NCBI RefSeq assembly: GCF_014268455.2
Contig: NZ_CP077085.1
Coordinates: forward strand, 4,257,001 to 4,321,000
Direction of reading: 5' to 3'
DNA length: 64,000 nt
Source: Pseudomonas shahriarae
GTDB lineage: Bacteria > Pseudomonadota > Gammaproteobacteria > Pseudomonadales > Pseudomonadaceae
Position numbers and translations under genes: made by a program. Below the pieces are notes generated by a model. The model was not told where the DNA came from. It worked only from the letters and a program-made list of their open reading frames with translations, and searched no databases. Positions 44,130 to 52,632 of this stretch are shown piece by piece. The stretch's first letter is position 1. The number at the start of each line of letters is the position of its first letter.

Positions 44130-46431
44130 GGAACGCGGCATTCCGCCCGATATTCTTCAGTCCAAATCGGCGGATTATTCGCGAAGGGTGATGCGGAGTT
44201 TCTTGGCCCTCAATCCGAATCGCCGAGCACAAACTAGTGTGCCGGCTATAGGCATCAGTGCAACAGATGAGCAGTTGATTGCCGCTGTTTCTAAACTCAG
44301 CCGGAATCGCTGTGCTTTCTGTGAAGCGGAAGACGAACTGTCGGTTCATCGCTTCCGGCCAGTCGGGAATGCCTTGCCATTCGTAGAGTCGAAAAACGCA
44401 CACCTTTACTACCTGTGGCTTGCCGATGCTTGGCAGAATTTGCTTCCTATTTGTACCGGTTGCATCCCGCTCGAACCCCAGTTCCCAATGACTGGCCGCC
44501 GCGCCCCGCTGCCTTCCGATCGTGAAATCTTCGACTATATCGAACGAAATGACGGTGTATGGCCAAATTACCCGCCGAAGGAAAACATCCTTTTGCTCGA
44601 TCCCACTCGCGATCGCGAGTTTGAAAAACACCTCACCCCCAAACTTGATGGCGAGCTGATAGGAAGCTCGCCAAAAGGCGAGGCAACCGTGCGTGTATTC
44701 AATCTCAACCGATCCGACCGTCGTGATCAGCGTTACCACACCTACCAATCGCATATTGATCGCTTTCTCCCGCTCTTTAGGAGTTACGGGAGATACGGAA
44801 ATGAGTCCGAATGGCAAGCACTCTTTGACTTTTCAGGAATGGAGTTCGGTGGTACTTGGTATCTTCTACTGCGCCGTATAGCCAGATGGATTAGCGCTGC
44901 GACTGGAGTTAAATGGAGGACTTCGCGCGATCACATCCTTTCGTTTTTTACGAGACTGGCCGAAACTCCTGACGCTCTGGATCGCGTTGAGTCGGCTCTC
45001 ATTACTATTAGCCGCGAGGATCGAGAGCTACAAAAGTTTCGTAGAAAAGATGGAAGGGTTTATCCCACACGCGAATCAGTCACTTCGGTTGAAATCAGTA
45101 ATTTCAAGGCAATTGAAGACCTCAGACTGACTTTCAGCGCACCGGCTGTAAGACCTGGAGATCTGTCGAGCAGACAAGCACCATCACTGATAATTCTCGG
45201 TGAGAATGCGACCGGCAAAAGTTCGATTCTCGAAGCGATTGCGTTGGCCCTGACAGATCCAGCTGCTCGTAGCGCATTAAATGTACCCTGGCGTCGCATG
45301 GTGCTCGATCCCTCTCAGTTGGGACTAGAGAGAACCTACACACCACAGGGAGCCAAAGTGCGCGTGAAGCTGAGCAACAATCAGGAGGTCATACTGACAA
45401 TCGATCAGGGGCTACCGGTTGTGCACAGCGATCTCGGTAAGCATCACGTGCCTGTATTCGCCTATGGAGCATTTCGACGTTTCATGACGGGTACACATCG
45501 GACTTCTCCTCATACACACATCCGCAATCTCTTCGACAGCAGCACTCTATCCAATCCAGAACCCTGGCTTAAATCTCTGAAGCTAGACCAGTTCAACATG
45601 GTGATTCGTACGCTGCGTGATCTACTTTCAATCGAAGGAGATTTTGAAGTCATACAGCGCGAGCCTCGCACACGCCAACTTCGCATGGTGACCTCGCTGA
45701 AAGAACCGGATGGAGAGCTCTACTATAATCGGACTCCGCTTCATGCGGTCTCATCAGGATATCGATCGATGCTCGCAATGGTGTGCGACATCTTGCGAGG
45801 TCTACTGGATCCCAATGTTTATGAAGGGTTTGAGAGTTTCCAGACGGCGCAAGGTATCGTACTGATAGATGAAATCGAGGCCCATCTCCATCCACGCTGG
45901 AAGGTCCAGGTTATGTCGAGCCTACGTGCCGCGTTGCCTGGAATGACATTCATCGTCACAACACATGATCCGCTTTGCCTGCGAGGAATGGGGGATAACG
46001 AGGTTGTGGTTCTCCAGCGTATCGCAACCTCCGACAGCCAGCGCCAAAGTCAGATGCCTATAGTGGTCGAGCGCATGGAAGGGTTGCCGTCAATGACGGA
46101 CCTTCGTATTGAGCAATTACTAACATCTGACTTCTTTCAGCTGCTTTCCACCGATGATGCGAAAGCTGATCGCCGTCTGGCTCAAATCGCCGATCTCATC
46201 ACAGCGCGTATGCGAGGAGAAGCAATGTCCGCCGAAGACAGTCGGATCCTCACAGCCTTTGAGCAGGATATATCTAGCGCGCTACCTGTAGGTTCAAGTG
46301 AAGTACATCGCATCGTGCAGTCAGCAGTTGCTCAATATCTTGCGCAGCGAAGGGACGCGAGCAGTCGAACACTGCAGCGGTTGCGTGATGAAGCAAGAGA
46401 CGAAATTCTGAAAGCATTGGAGGCAGTGTAA
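44116..46431 (+). CDS. HNH-ATPase fusion protein of a three-gene module (771 aa)
   Basis: The N-terminal ~220 residues are HNH-like with Cys pairs CAFC (66-69) and CTGC (113-116), and VHRFRP between them. Compared with VEHYRP in the neighbouring HNH protein, the residue in the catalytic His column is Arg79, and no Asn follows the second Cys pair, so the nuclease may be inactive. The ATPase part starts near 322 (TSVEISNFKAIEDL), with Walker A GENATGKSS (362-370), a RecF/AAA15-type Walker B GIVLIDEIEAHLHP, and VTTHDPLCL. It is in effect PtuB and PtuA joined in one chain. It is translationally coupled to the NTPase upstream and 2 bases from the HNH gene downstream. Confidence 0.82.
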   Translation: MQKLEERGIPPDILQSKSADYSRRVMRSFLALNPNRRAQTSVPAIGISATDEQLIAAVSKLSRNRCAFCEAEDELSVHRFRPVGNALPFVESKNAHLYYLWLADAWQNLLPICTGCIPLEPQFPMTGRRAPLPSDREIFDYIERNDGVWPNYPPKENILLLDPTRDREFEKHLTPKLDGELIGSSPKGEATVRVFNLNRSDRRDQRYHTYQSHIDRFLPLFRSYGRYGNESEWQALFDFSGMEFGGTWYLLLRRIARWISAATGVKWRTSRDHILSFFTRLAETPDALDRVESALITISREDRELQKFRRKDGRVYPTRESVTSVEISNFKAIEDLRLTFSAPAVRPGDLSSRQAPSLIILGENATGKSSILEAIALALTDPAARSALNVPWRRMVLDPSQLGLERTYTPQGAKVRVKLSNNQEVILTIDQGLPVVHSDLGKHHVPVFAYGAFRRFMTGTHRTSPHTHIRNLFDSSTLSNPEPWLKSLKLDQFNMVIRTLRDLLSIEGDFEVIQREPRTRQLRMVTSLKEPDGELYYNRTPLHAVSSGYRSMLAMVCDILRGLLDPNVYEGFESFQTAQGIVLIDEIEAHLHPRWKVQVMSSLRAALPGMTFIVTTHDPLCLRGMGDNEVVVLQRIATSDSQRQSQMPIVVERMEGLPSMTDLRIEQLLTSDFFQLLSTDDAKADRRLAQIADLITARMRGEAMSAEDSRILTAFEQDISSALPVGSSEVHRIVQSAVAQYLAQRRDASSRTLQRLRDEARDEILKALEAV

Positions 46432-46433
46432 CC

Positions 46434-47396
46434 ATGCGCCGTGTTGATCGCTCCGGCGTGGATACTCCAAAATCGCTTCTTCCTGGTGGTAAAGGTCTGG
46501 CCGAGCTGGCAAAGGCTAGGGATCACCGCAACGCTCCCCCTCCAGCAGATGGCACAAAAAAGAAGAGCTTCGAGTACAAAGCTTATAAGGGCGGCGACGT
46601 TCATATTGCATTAGAGAAACTGTTCCACGGAAAATGTGCGTACTGTGAAACAGTGTATGCCGCCTCAGCCCCCGTGGATGTCGAACACTACCGTCCTAAA
46701 AACTCAGTCTCCGAAAGCCCCGGACATGGCGGCTATTGGTGGATCGCTATGCAATGGGAAAATTTGCTACCTAGCTGCATCGATTGCAATCGTCAGCGTG
46801 GGCAAGTATTGGTTGCACCTTCTACCAGTTTGGCGGTACTTGCTGCCACCGCTAAACCGGCAATTAGCCAAGCTGGCAAGAAAGATAGCTTTCCGCTTGC
46901 AGATTCTGGCGTACGGACGATTGCTGAGAATACGGATTTTACTGCCGAACACCCTTTACTACTTAATCCTTGTCGAGATGACCCTGCCGCAAGCCTGATG
47001 TACAGTTTTGATCCGGTGAACGCGAATGGGTTGATCTTGCCAGCAGGTGATGAGGATCAACAGAAACGCGGCGCCGTCTCAATCCAAATCTATGGTCTAA
47101 ATCGATTAACACTCGTGCAGGATCGAACTCGGATATTGAGATGCCTCGAGTTTCTTGGTGATCTTGTAATCGATATTTCTGGCTCGATTGCAGACTTAGA
47201 AACGCCAGCCTCTATAGCAGCATTGGTTGGTACACCTGCTGAGGGAGTCGCATCGAGGTTACGGCTTCTGCGCGATCGTACTCTGGCTGAGATAAAAGAC
47301 TTTTCAGCTGATGAAGCTCCCTATTCTTCGATGGCTAAAGCCTGGCTTGAGCAATTCAAAGTGCGAATTTTGTCTACCCCCTCTGCCACTCCTTAA
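46434..47396 (+). CDS. HNH endonuclease of a three-gene module (320 aa)
   Basis: A clear HNH motif: CAYC (68-71), VEHYRPK with His85, WENLLPSC with Asn110, and CIDCN (115-119). The zinc ligands and catalytic residues are all present. The N-terminus (LAELAKARDHRN, FEYKAYKGGDVHIAL) and the loop after the motif resemble the HNH proteins paired with AAA ATPases in retron and Septu-type systems (TIGR02646-like). It follows the HNH-ATPase fusion after 2 bases, so three genes are made as one unit. It is the most likely nuclease effector of the module. Confidence 0.83.
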   Translation: MRRVDRSGVDTPKSLLPGGKGLAELAKARDHRNAPPPADGTKKKSFEYKAYKGGDVHIALEKLFHGKCAYCETVYAASAPVDVEHYRPKNSVSESPGHGGYWWIAMQWENLLPSCIDCNRQRGQVLVAPSTSLAVLAATAKPAISQAGKKDSFPLADSGVRTIAENTDFTAEHPLLLNPCRDDPAASLMYSFDPVNANGLILPAGDEDQQKRGAVSIQIYGLNRLTLVQDRTRILRCLEFLGDLVIDISGSIADLETPASIAALVGTPAEGVASRLRLLRDRTLAEIKDFSADEAPYSSMAKAWLEQFKVRILSTPSATP

Positions 47397-47419
47397 AAAG
47401 CGTAATTGCAAGGACCACC

Positions 47420-47488
47420 CATTTGCATTGCCGTTGACCAGTCAATTGCATCCGTGCTGACCAACCGTTTGCATTCCACCTGACTAGC
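47420..47488. repeat. Three 23-bp tandem units, possible IS21-family terminus
   Basis: TTGCAT occurs at 47423, 47446 and 47469, and TGACCA/TGACTA at 47435, 47458 and 47481, each with exact 23-base spacing. Multiple terminal repeats of this type are known at the ends of IS21-family elements, where the transposase binds. No istA/istB gene is present nearby, so this would be a remnant. Confidence 0.5.
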
Positions 47489-47517
47489 ACACGTCGTAGT
47501 GACGACCGACAGAGGAC

Positions 47518-47534
47518 GGCCAAAAGCGGACTGT
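47518..47534 (-). repeat. Right 17-bp inverted repeat flanking the three-gene module
   Basis: GGCCAAAAGCGGACTGT, perfect complement of 40108-40124. Confidence 0.7.
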
Positions 47535-47814
47535 TACGCAGGGTTAGCAGCTCTCTTTGAAGCCTGAAGGCGTCTACAGAAGAAGGGGCGATTCACCTTT
47601 TAATACCCTGGCAGTACCAATAACCATCCCCCATCACGTAGATACTGCATCCCTACACTCATCCCTTCAATAATTTACAAAGCGAAAATCCATACTAAAC
47701 GAACGACGTTTCAATTCAACTCTACGATAAAGAGAAACCCTCTACCCCAATCCAGTTTTCCTACTGGCAGGGGTATTTCCATGCGAGACACTCAGAACAC
47801 TCTCCTGCGCATGG

Positions 47815-48150
47815 ATGCCACCAATGCTCCTTCCCTACTCTCTCGGGCTTTCAGCTCTGCTGACGTGCAGCATCGCGTCATTTGCCTTTGCTTCTGCTAC
47901 CGGCGATGAGCATCAACAACTCTCCCTGATCCTTCGTCAGCTTGATGCTCTAAGCCGCCTGGCAGCATCACGCGACGCGTTTGTGATCACTCCAAGTGCC
48001 CGCTACAGCTTCGACTACCCGCGCCTGTCCGCTGACATCGACCTGATCCGCCAGGGCATCAATGGCTACATCACGCCCTCCCGCGCTCAACCTCGTAGCC
48101 CGCTGGAGGTGACCGGTCACTACACCCGGCCAAGCGCTTCACAGCCATGA
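47815..48150 (+). CDS. ICE protein, RAQPRD family (111 aa)
   Basis: It has a signal peptide (LGLSALLTCSIASFAFA) and a small periplasmic helical domain. The family's name motif appears near the C-terminus as SRAQPRSPLEV, following the FDYPRLSADIDLIRQGI segment. ATG at 47815 or 47824 may start translation. Such proteins begin the second half of the transfer operon in PFGI-1-like elements; they are thought to be periplasmic. It overlaps the next gene by 4 bases. Confidence 0.83.
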   Translation: MPPMLLPYSLGLSALLTCSIASFAFASATGDEHQQLSLILRQLDALSRLAASRDAFVITPSARYSFDYPRLSADIDLIRQGINGYITPSRAQPRSPLEVTGHYTRPSASQP

Positions 48151-48386
48151 GTATGAGTCAGCAACAACTCGCCGCGTTCCGGGCATTAGGCGGGTTCACA
48201 CCTCAGCAAAGCACCACGTTACTCATCGGTCTGGTTTTGGCGAGCGCATTGGTCTTCGCTGCCTGGGCGCTCGGTAGCGGCTATCGCGGTTGGGCTACAG
48301 GCCAGATTTCACAGGCGAAGTTCGTTGGCCTGACGATGAAGGTATCCCTGATCTACATCCTGCTCACATTCCTGTTGCTGCACTGA
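48147..48386 (+). CDS. ICE membrane protein, TIGR03758/PFL_4701 family (79 aa)
   Basis: A short protein with two transmembrane helices (about 23-43 and 60-78). The sequence (FTPQQSTTLLIGLVLASALVF) and its position directly after the RAQPRD gene match the DUF3262/PFL_4701 family. It is probably a structural part of the transfer apparatus in the inner membrane. Confidence 0.85.
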   Translation: MSMSQQQLAAFRALGGFTPQQSTTLLIGLVLASALVFAAWALGSGYRGWATGQISQAKFVGLTMKVSLIYILLTFLLLH

Positions 48387-48426
48387 TGCGGCACCAACGT
48401 TCACACATCGCCATTGGAGGCACACC

Positions 48427-48789
48427 ATGCCTATTCGCCCTTTCTTCAAAAACCTCGTTCGCCGCTTTGCGCCCTACTTCATGATCTGCTCCGCTGTTCT
48501 TTCTGTCGGCACTCACGCGGCGCTTCCTCAAATGGAGGCGCCCAGTCGAGGTGAAGGTAACGGCATCATCCAAACGCTGCAAAACCATGGTTTCGATATC
48601 GTAGGACTTATCGCGCTTGCCATTGCCGCCGCAGCCTTTTGCGGTGTTGCGTATCACGCCTATGGATCTTATTCCGAAGTGCAAAGCGGCAAGAAGACTT
48701 GGGGACAATTTGGACTGACATGCGGTGTAGGCGCCCTCCTCCTAGTGATCATCATCTGGTTGCTGACCAAAGGCACAGGCGTGCTGTGA
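48427..48789 (+). CDS. ICE membrane protein, TIGR03745/PFL_4702 family (120 aa)
   Basis: It has a signal-type hydrophobic N-terminus (~15-32) and two transmembrane helices (about 58-77 and 98-116), the layout of a VirB2/pilin-like protein. The starting ATG has a GGAGGC just upstream. Its position and the GWLLTKGTGVL-like ending (IIWLLTKGTGVL) match the PFL_4702 family. It could form the pilus subunit; that is an inference. Confidence 0.83.
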   Translation: MPIRPFFKNLVRRFAPYFMICSAVLSVGTHAALPQMEAPSRGEGNGIIQTLQNHGFDIVGLIALAIAAAAFCGVAYHAYGSYSEVQSGKKTWGQFGLTCGVGALLLVIIIWLLTKGTGVL

Positions 48790-48801
48790 GACGGGTGCTC
48801 A

Positions 48802-49206
48802 ATGAAAAGGGATCTCGATCAGCAACTGCCTGACGGCACCTTGCGCTTCATACCCACGCGCCTTAACCGCCAGCCCGTTATTGTCTTGGGGCTTACCGCT
48901 GATGAGATGTGGATCACTGTCGCCGTGTCCGCAGTGCTGGGCATCGCGATCGGTATTGCAGCAGCAGTGCTCTTCGAGAGCATTGCCCTGGGTCCCACGA
49001 TGATGATGCTGTGCATCGCCCTGGGTCTATTTATCGGTGGAAAGCTACTGCGCCGCCACAAACGTGGCAAACCTGAAACGTGGCTCTACAGGCACCTGCA
49101 GTGGTCCATCGCCAAGCGTTTCCCGTTACTCACTGCTTGGGCTGGCGGTGCTGATATCGTGGTGCGCTCAGGTCTTTGGAGCACTCGCCGGAGTCGTCAC
49201 TCATGA
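48802..49206 (+). CDS. ICE conjugal transfer protein, TIGR03750 family (134 aa)
   Basis: Begins LPDGTLRFIPTRLNRQPVIV and continues with two transmembrane helices (about 37-60 and 66-84). These match the DUF3487/TIGR03750 family, which resembles VirB3/TraL-type inner-membrane proteins. The stop overlaps the next start (ATGA). Confidence 0.85.
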   Translation: MKRDLDQQLPDGTLRFIPTRLNRQPVIVLGLTADEMWITVAVSAVLGIAIGIAAAVLFESIALGPTMMMLCIALGLFIGGKLLRRHKRGKPETWLYRHLQWSIAKRFPLLTAWAGGADIVVRSGLWSTRRSRHS

Positions 49207-49874
49207 GCCGCTTCAAGAACGAGGTGGCTCGACTTGACTCTCACGTGAAAACGTTACGGGTCGGGTGTGGGATGCTTCTCGGTGTAGCCCTGCTGATGGG
49301 CCTTGGCTGGTGGGACTCTCCGAGGGACCTGACTATTCATAACCCACCCGACCTGCGCTCAGGCAGTACGCGCAAGTGGTGGGAGGTGCCACCCGAGTCG
49401 GTCTACACCTTCGGCTTTTACATCTTCCAGCAGCTCAATCGCTGGCCCACCGACGGGGAAAAAGACTATCCGCGTGCGATCCATAAGCTCAGTGCCTACC
49501 TGACACCGAGCTGTCAGGCCGAACTTGAAGGTGACTTTCAGAAGCGTCAAACGGCAAGCGAGCTGCGCAACCGTACTCGCAGTGTTTTCGAGCTCCCGGA
49601 ACGTGGCTACGGGGATGACCCAGAGCTTCGCGTCAAGATACAAGGCCGAGACCGTTGGCTAGTCAGCCTGGACCTGGCCACAGAAGAGTTCTATGGCTCG
49701 GAACGCGTCAAACAAGCCTTTGTCCGCTACCCCCTGAATGTGGTGCGTCTAGACGTCGATCCAGAAAAAAACCCTTTTGGCCTAGCCCTGGACTGTTACG
49801 ACTCGTCCCCACAACGCATCGCTCCTCCCGCCCCGCCCATCAGCCGCTCCCCACACCAGCAAGGAGGCCAGTAA
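49203..49874 (+). CDS. ICE protein, TIGR03746/PFL_4703 family (VirB8/TraE-like, 223 aa)
   Basis: ATG 49203 overlaps the previous stop. One N-terminal transmembrane helix (~20-38) is followed by a periplasmic domain with TFGFYIFQQLNRWPTDGEKDY and HKLSAYLTPSC. These match the PFL_4703 family, a TraE/VirB8-type assembly protein. The stop overlaps the next start. Confidence 0.85.
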   Translation: MSRFKNEVARLDSHVKTLRVGCGMLLGVALLMGLGWWDSPRDLTIHNPPDLRSGSTRKWWEVPPESVYTFGFYIFQQLNRWPTDGEKDYPRAIHKLSAYLTPSCQAELEGDFQKRQTASELRNRTRSVFELPERGYGDDPELRVKIQGRDRWLVSLDLATEEFYGSERVKQAFVRYPLNVVRLDVDPEKNPFGLALDCYDSSPQRIAPPAPPISRSPHQQGGQ

Positions 49875-50761
49875 TGCGCCGATTGCGTTTTGCCCTGCCA
49901 CTCGGACTGGCATTCACAACCGTACAGGCTGTCGAGATCATGACGTGGGAACGACTGCCCTTAGCTGTGCCTTTGCATGTTGGCCAAGAGCGAGTCATTT
50001 TCATCGATCAGAACGTCAGAGTCGGCGTACCCCGAGCGCTTACTGACATCCTGCGTATTCAAAGCACTGGCGGCGCGTTGTACCTGAGGGCCAGCGCGCT
50101 AATCCCCCCTACGCGACTACAGCTCCAAGATGTACGCACTGGTGAAATCATCCTGGTGGATATCGCCGCTACTGAGGGCAACGATGGGCCATCACTTGAA
50201 CCTATAAAAATCGTCAAAGGTACCCGTCCCCCAAAGCGCTACGGATCTGATCATGAGCAGTCGAGTATCGGCAGCAAACCCTCCCTTCCTGATCCTGCAC
50301 AAGCAACACCAGAGCGTCATGAAACGCCGCTACCGGTTGCGCTCACCCGCTACGCCGCACAGAGCCTTTACGCGCCCTTGCGCACAGTAGAACCGCTCCT
50401 AGGCGTCATTCAGATCAAGCAACGCAGGGATCTGGATCTAACTACCCTGATGCCAACAAAGCCGGTGAACGCCTCTCTTCTTGGTGCCTGGCAATTGGAG
50501 AACTACTTCGTCAGCGCCATCAAGCTGAGCAACACGTCGACTCTTCGCTTAAGCCTGGACCCTCGCGAGTTACAGGGCGACTTCATCAGCGCAGCGTTTC
50601 AGCACCAAACCCTCGGACCCGTCGGCATATCCACCGACACCTCCGTCGTCTACCTAGTAACCCGGGGTAAAACCTTGGCTGAAGCGTTGCCACCTTCGGT
50701 GAGCCAGATCGACGCCAGCATCAACCTCAAGCCATCCCAGGGAGGTGCTTATGCACAGTAA
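49874..50761 (+). CDS. ICE protein, TIGR03749/PFL_4704 family (TraK/VirB9-like, 295 aa)
   Basis: ATG 49874 has AGGAGG upstream; the frame extends far upstream but this is the only start with a signal peptide (LRFALPLGLAFTTVQA). Family marks: MTWERLPLAVPLHVGQERVIFID, then LYLRASALIPPTRLQLQD. It is likely an outer-membrane-associated channel protein, in the TraK/VirB9 position between the VirB8-like and VirB10-like genes. Confidence 0.85.
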   Translation: MRRLRFALPLGLAFTTVQAVEIMTWERLPLAVPLHVGQERVIFIDQNVRVGVPRALTDILRIQSTGGALYLRASALIPPTRLQLQDVRTGEIILVDIAATEGNDGPSLEPIKIVKGTRPPKRYGSDHEQSSIGSKPSLPDPAQATPERHETPLPVALTRYAAQSLYAPLRTVEPLLGVIQIKQRRDLDLTTLMPTKPVNASLLGAWQLENYFVSAIKLSNTSTLRLSLDPRELQGDFISAAFQHQTLGPVGISTDTSVVYLVTRGKTLAEALPPSVSQIDASINLKPSQGGAYAQ

Positions 50762-52232
50762 TGGCTTGCTCAAATGGCTGATTCTGCCTCTGATATTGCT
50801 GGTCGTATTTGGGGCGTTTAAGGCTTGCTCCAACAAACCGCCTTCGACATCGTCCTCTAAGGCCAACGAACCAAGGCTGACCGAGGAGGAAATGAAGCAG
50901 CTCGGCATTGACGGCGATACACCGAACGACACCGTGGCCACTTTGGTAGCCCAGACCAAGGCCATGCGCAGCGAACTGAAAACCCTGCTCTCCGACAACA
51001 AAGATCAACAAGAAGAAAACAGCCGTTTACGTCAACGGGACAGTGAGATTGATCAGCGCATTCAGCAAGCCTTGAGCACCGAGTTGCAGAAAGCGCCGCC
51101 CAAAGACCAGCGCCGGCTAAACGATCAAGAAACGCAAACGCTGCTCGAGGATCTCAAGCAACGCCTTTCCACTGAGTTTTTGAGTAACCGAAGCAACGAC
51201 CTTCCCATAGGTCTGGGTTTGCAACCTGGTGATGGCGATCAGTTTTCCAAAGGTGAGGATGACCTGATCTGGATCATCCCTCAGGACGCCACCACGGTAG
51301 ATTCACAAGGCAAACCGATACCCAGCGGATCCAACAAACCGTCTACCGGTTTCAGCTTTCCTGATGCCTTCAGAGATGAGATCAATCGCGGTCAACGAGA
51401 ACTGAAAGCAACCACCGCAGCTGTAGGGCGCAACATCAGGACCTCCGAGGAGAAAGATTTGGTAACGCCCGTCTACACCCTCCCGGAGAACAGCACGCTT
51501 ACAGGCTCCGTCGCCATGACGGCACTTATCGGTCGGGTACCGGTAGACGGCGTGGTTAACGACCCCTACCCCTTCAAAGTACTCATTGGCCCGGACAACC
51601 TCACCGCCAATGGCATTGATCTGCCGGACGTCGCAGGTGCGGTCATTAGCGGCACTGCTGCAGGTGACTGGACGCTTTCCTGCGTGAGGGGGCAAATCAT
51701 CAGCATGACCTTCGTGTTCAATGACGGTCGTATCCGCACGGTACCCACCCCGCAGAAGCTCACTAACCGTCAAAGCACAGGCCAAGCCAGTGGATCGAAC
51801 ATGGACAAGATTCAGGGCGGAATTGGTTGGCTCAGCGATCCTTATGGCATCCCCTGTATTTCGGGTGAACGACGCTCAAACGCTGAGCAGTACCTAGGCA
51901 CTAAAAGCTTGATCACGGCTGCCGGTGCCGGCGTGGCCAAGCTGCTGGAATCAAACGAGCAAGGCTCAAACACGCTATTCAGTGCATCCGGCACGCCTGT
52001 AGGTAATGGGTCAAACGGCACCGACGCGATGAACACCATCCTCTCAGGCGGTGTGAAAGACATCGGCGATTGGGTTAACAAACTCTATGGCCAAGCCTTC
52101 GCCGCCATCTATGTGCAGCCCGGTGCCCAAGTGGCCGTGCACTTGGACCGACAGCTGGAGATCGACTACGAAACGTTGGGCCGCAAGGTGCGGCATGCTG
52201 CTGGAGGTACTTATGCATTCGAGCTCGATTAA
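50751..52232 (+). CDS. ICE protein, TIGR03752/PFL_4705 family (TraB/VirB10-like, 493 aa)
   Basis: ATG 50751 has GGGAGG 7 bases upstream. It has an N-terminal transmembrane helix (~7-25), a coiled coil (~65-150), and a C-terminal VirB10-type beta domain with TPVYTLPENSTLTGSVAMTA and IYVQPGAQVAVHLDRQLEIDY. It spans the envelope and links the inner-membrane motor to the outer-membrane pore. It overlaps the following lipoprotein gene by 20 bases. Confidence 0.88.
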   Translation: MHSNGLLKWLILPLILLVVFGAFKACSNKPPSTSSSKANEPRLTEEEMKQLGIDGDTPNDTVATLVAQTKAMRSELKTLLSDNKDQQEENSRLRQRDSEIDQRIQQALSTELQKAPPKDQRRLNDQETQTLLEDLKQRLSTEFLSNRSNDLPIGLGLQPGDGDQFSKGEDDLIWIIPQDATTVDSQGKPIPSGSNKPSTGFSFPDAFRDEINRGQRELKATTAAVGRNIRTSEEKDLVTPVYTLPENSTLTGSVAMTALIGRVPVDGVVNDPYPFKVLIGPDNLTANGIDLPDVAGAVISGTAAGDWTLSCVRGQIISMTFVFNDGRIRTVPTPQKLTNRQSTGQASGSNMDKIQGGIGWLSDPYGIPCISGERRSNAEQYLGTKSLITAAGAGVAKLLESNEQGSNTLFSASGTPVGNGSNGTDAMNTILSGGVKDIGDWVNKLYGQAFAAIYVQPGAQVAVHLDRQLEIDYETLGRKVRHAAGGTYAFELD

Positions 52233-52632
52233 CCCCTGGTCGCTGGTTCTACTCGGTGTGATGCTCATCAGCGGCTGCAGCACCGACAAGGATCAACTAC
52301 TCCCCCACGGCCCACAAAGCATGCTGGGCATTTGGTATGCGAACACCAGGGCGGCTTCACATCGCTCTGTCGATCGGCAACTCCATGAAGCTCGTGTATC
52401 CCTGCATCGACCAATGAATGAATCAATCACGGATGCCACTAGCTACTCCCGAACCGCTCAAACCGAAATTTACAGCCAGTTCAAACGCCTACCTAACCCT
52501 GACCTGGTGATGTACGTCTTTCCTCACTTGGCAGGCACCGATCCCGTTCCTGTACCCGGCTACAGCACCGTCTTCCCTTTCTACCAGCGTGTGCAATACG
52601 CCATGCCCGGCGAACGGACGGAGGACTACTGA
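52213..52632 (+). CDS. ICE lipoprotein, TIGR03751/PFL_4707 family (139 aa)
   Basis: ATG 52213 has GGAGG in front. Lipoprotein signal with lipobox LISGC (near residue 22). It contains the segment YSRTAQTEIYSQFKRLPNPDLVMYVFPHL and ends YQRVQYAMPGERTEDY, matching the family that stands directly before the VirB4-like ATPase. This is the TraV/VirB7 position, likely in the outer-membrane core complex. Confidence 0.87.
   Translation: MHSSSINPWSLVLLGVMLISGCSTDKDQLLPHGPQSMLGIWYANTRAASHRSVDRQLHEARVSLHRPMNESITDATSYSRTAQTEIYSQFKRLPNPDLVMYVFPHLAGTDPVPVPGYSTVFPFYQRVQYAMPGERTEDY

Larger units (their letters stand above)
47397..47814. other. Intergenic region after the three-gene module: periodic repeats and right inverted repeat
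   Basis: It contains three copies of a ~23-base unit (47420-47488) and the right 17-bp inverted repeat (47518-47534), described separately. The rest, up to the RAQPRD gene, has no gene. It forms the right junction of the cargo with the second conjugation block. Confidence 0.5.

Noticed and set aside
43801..44817. 338-codon minus-strand frame across the NTPase/HNH-ATPase junction
   Set aside because: It overlaps two recognised genes on the other strand and has no recognisable domain.
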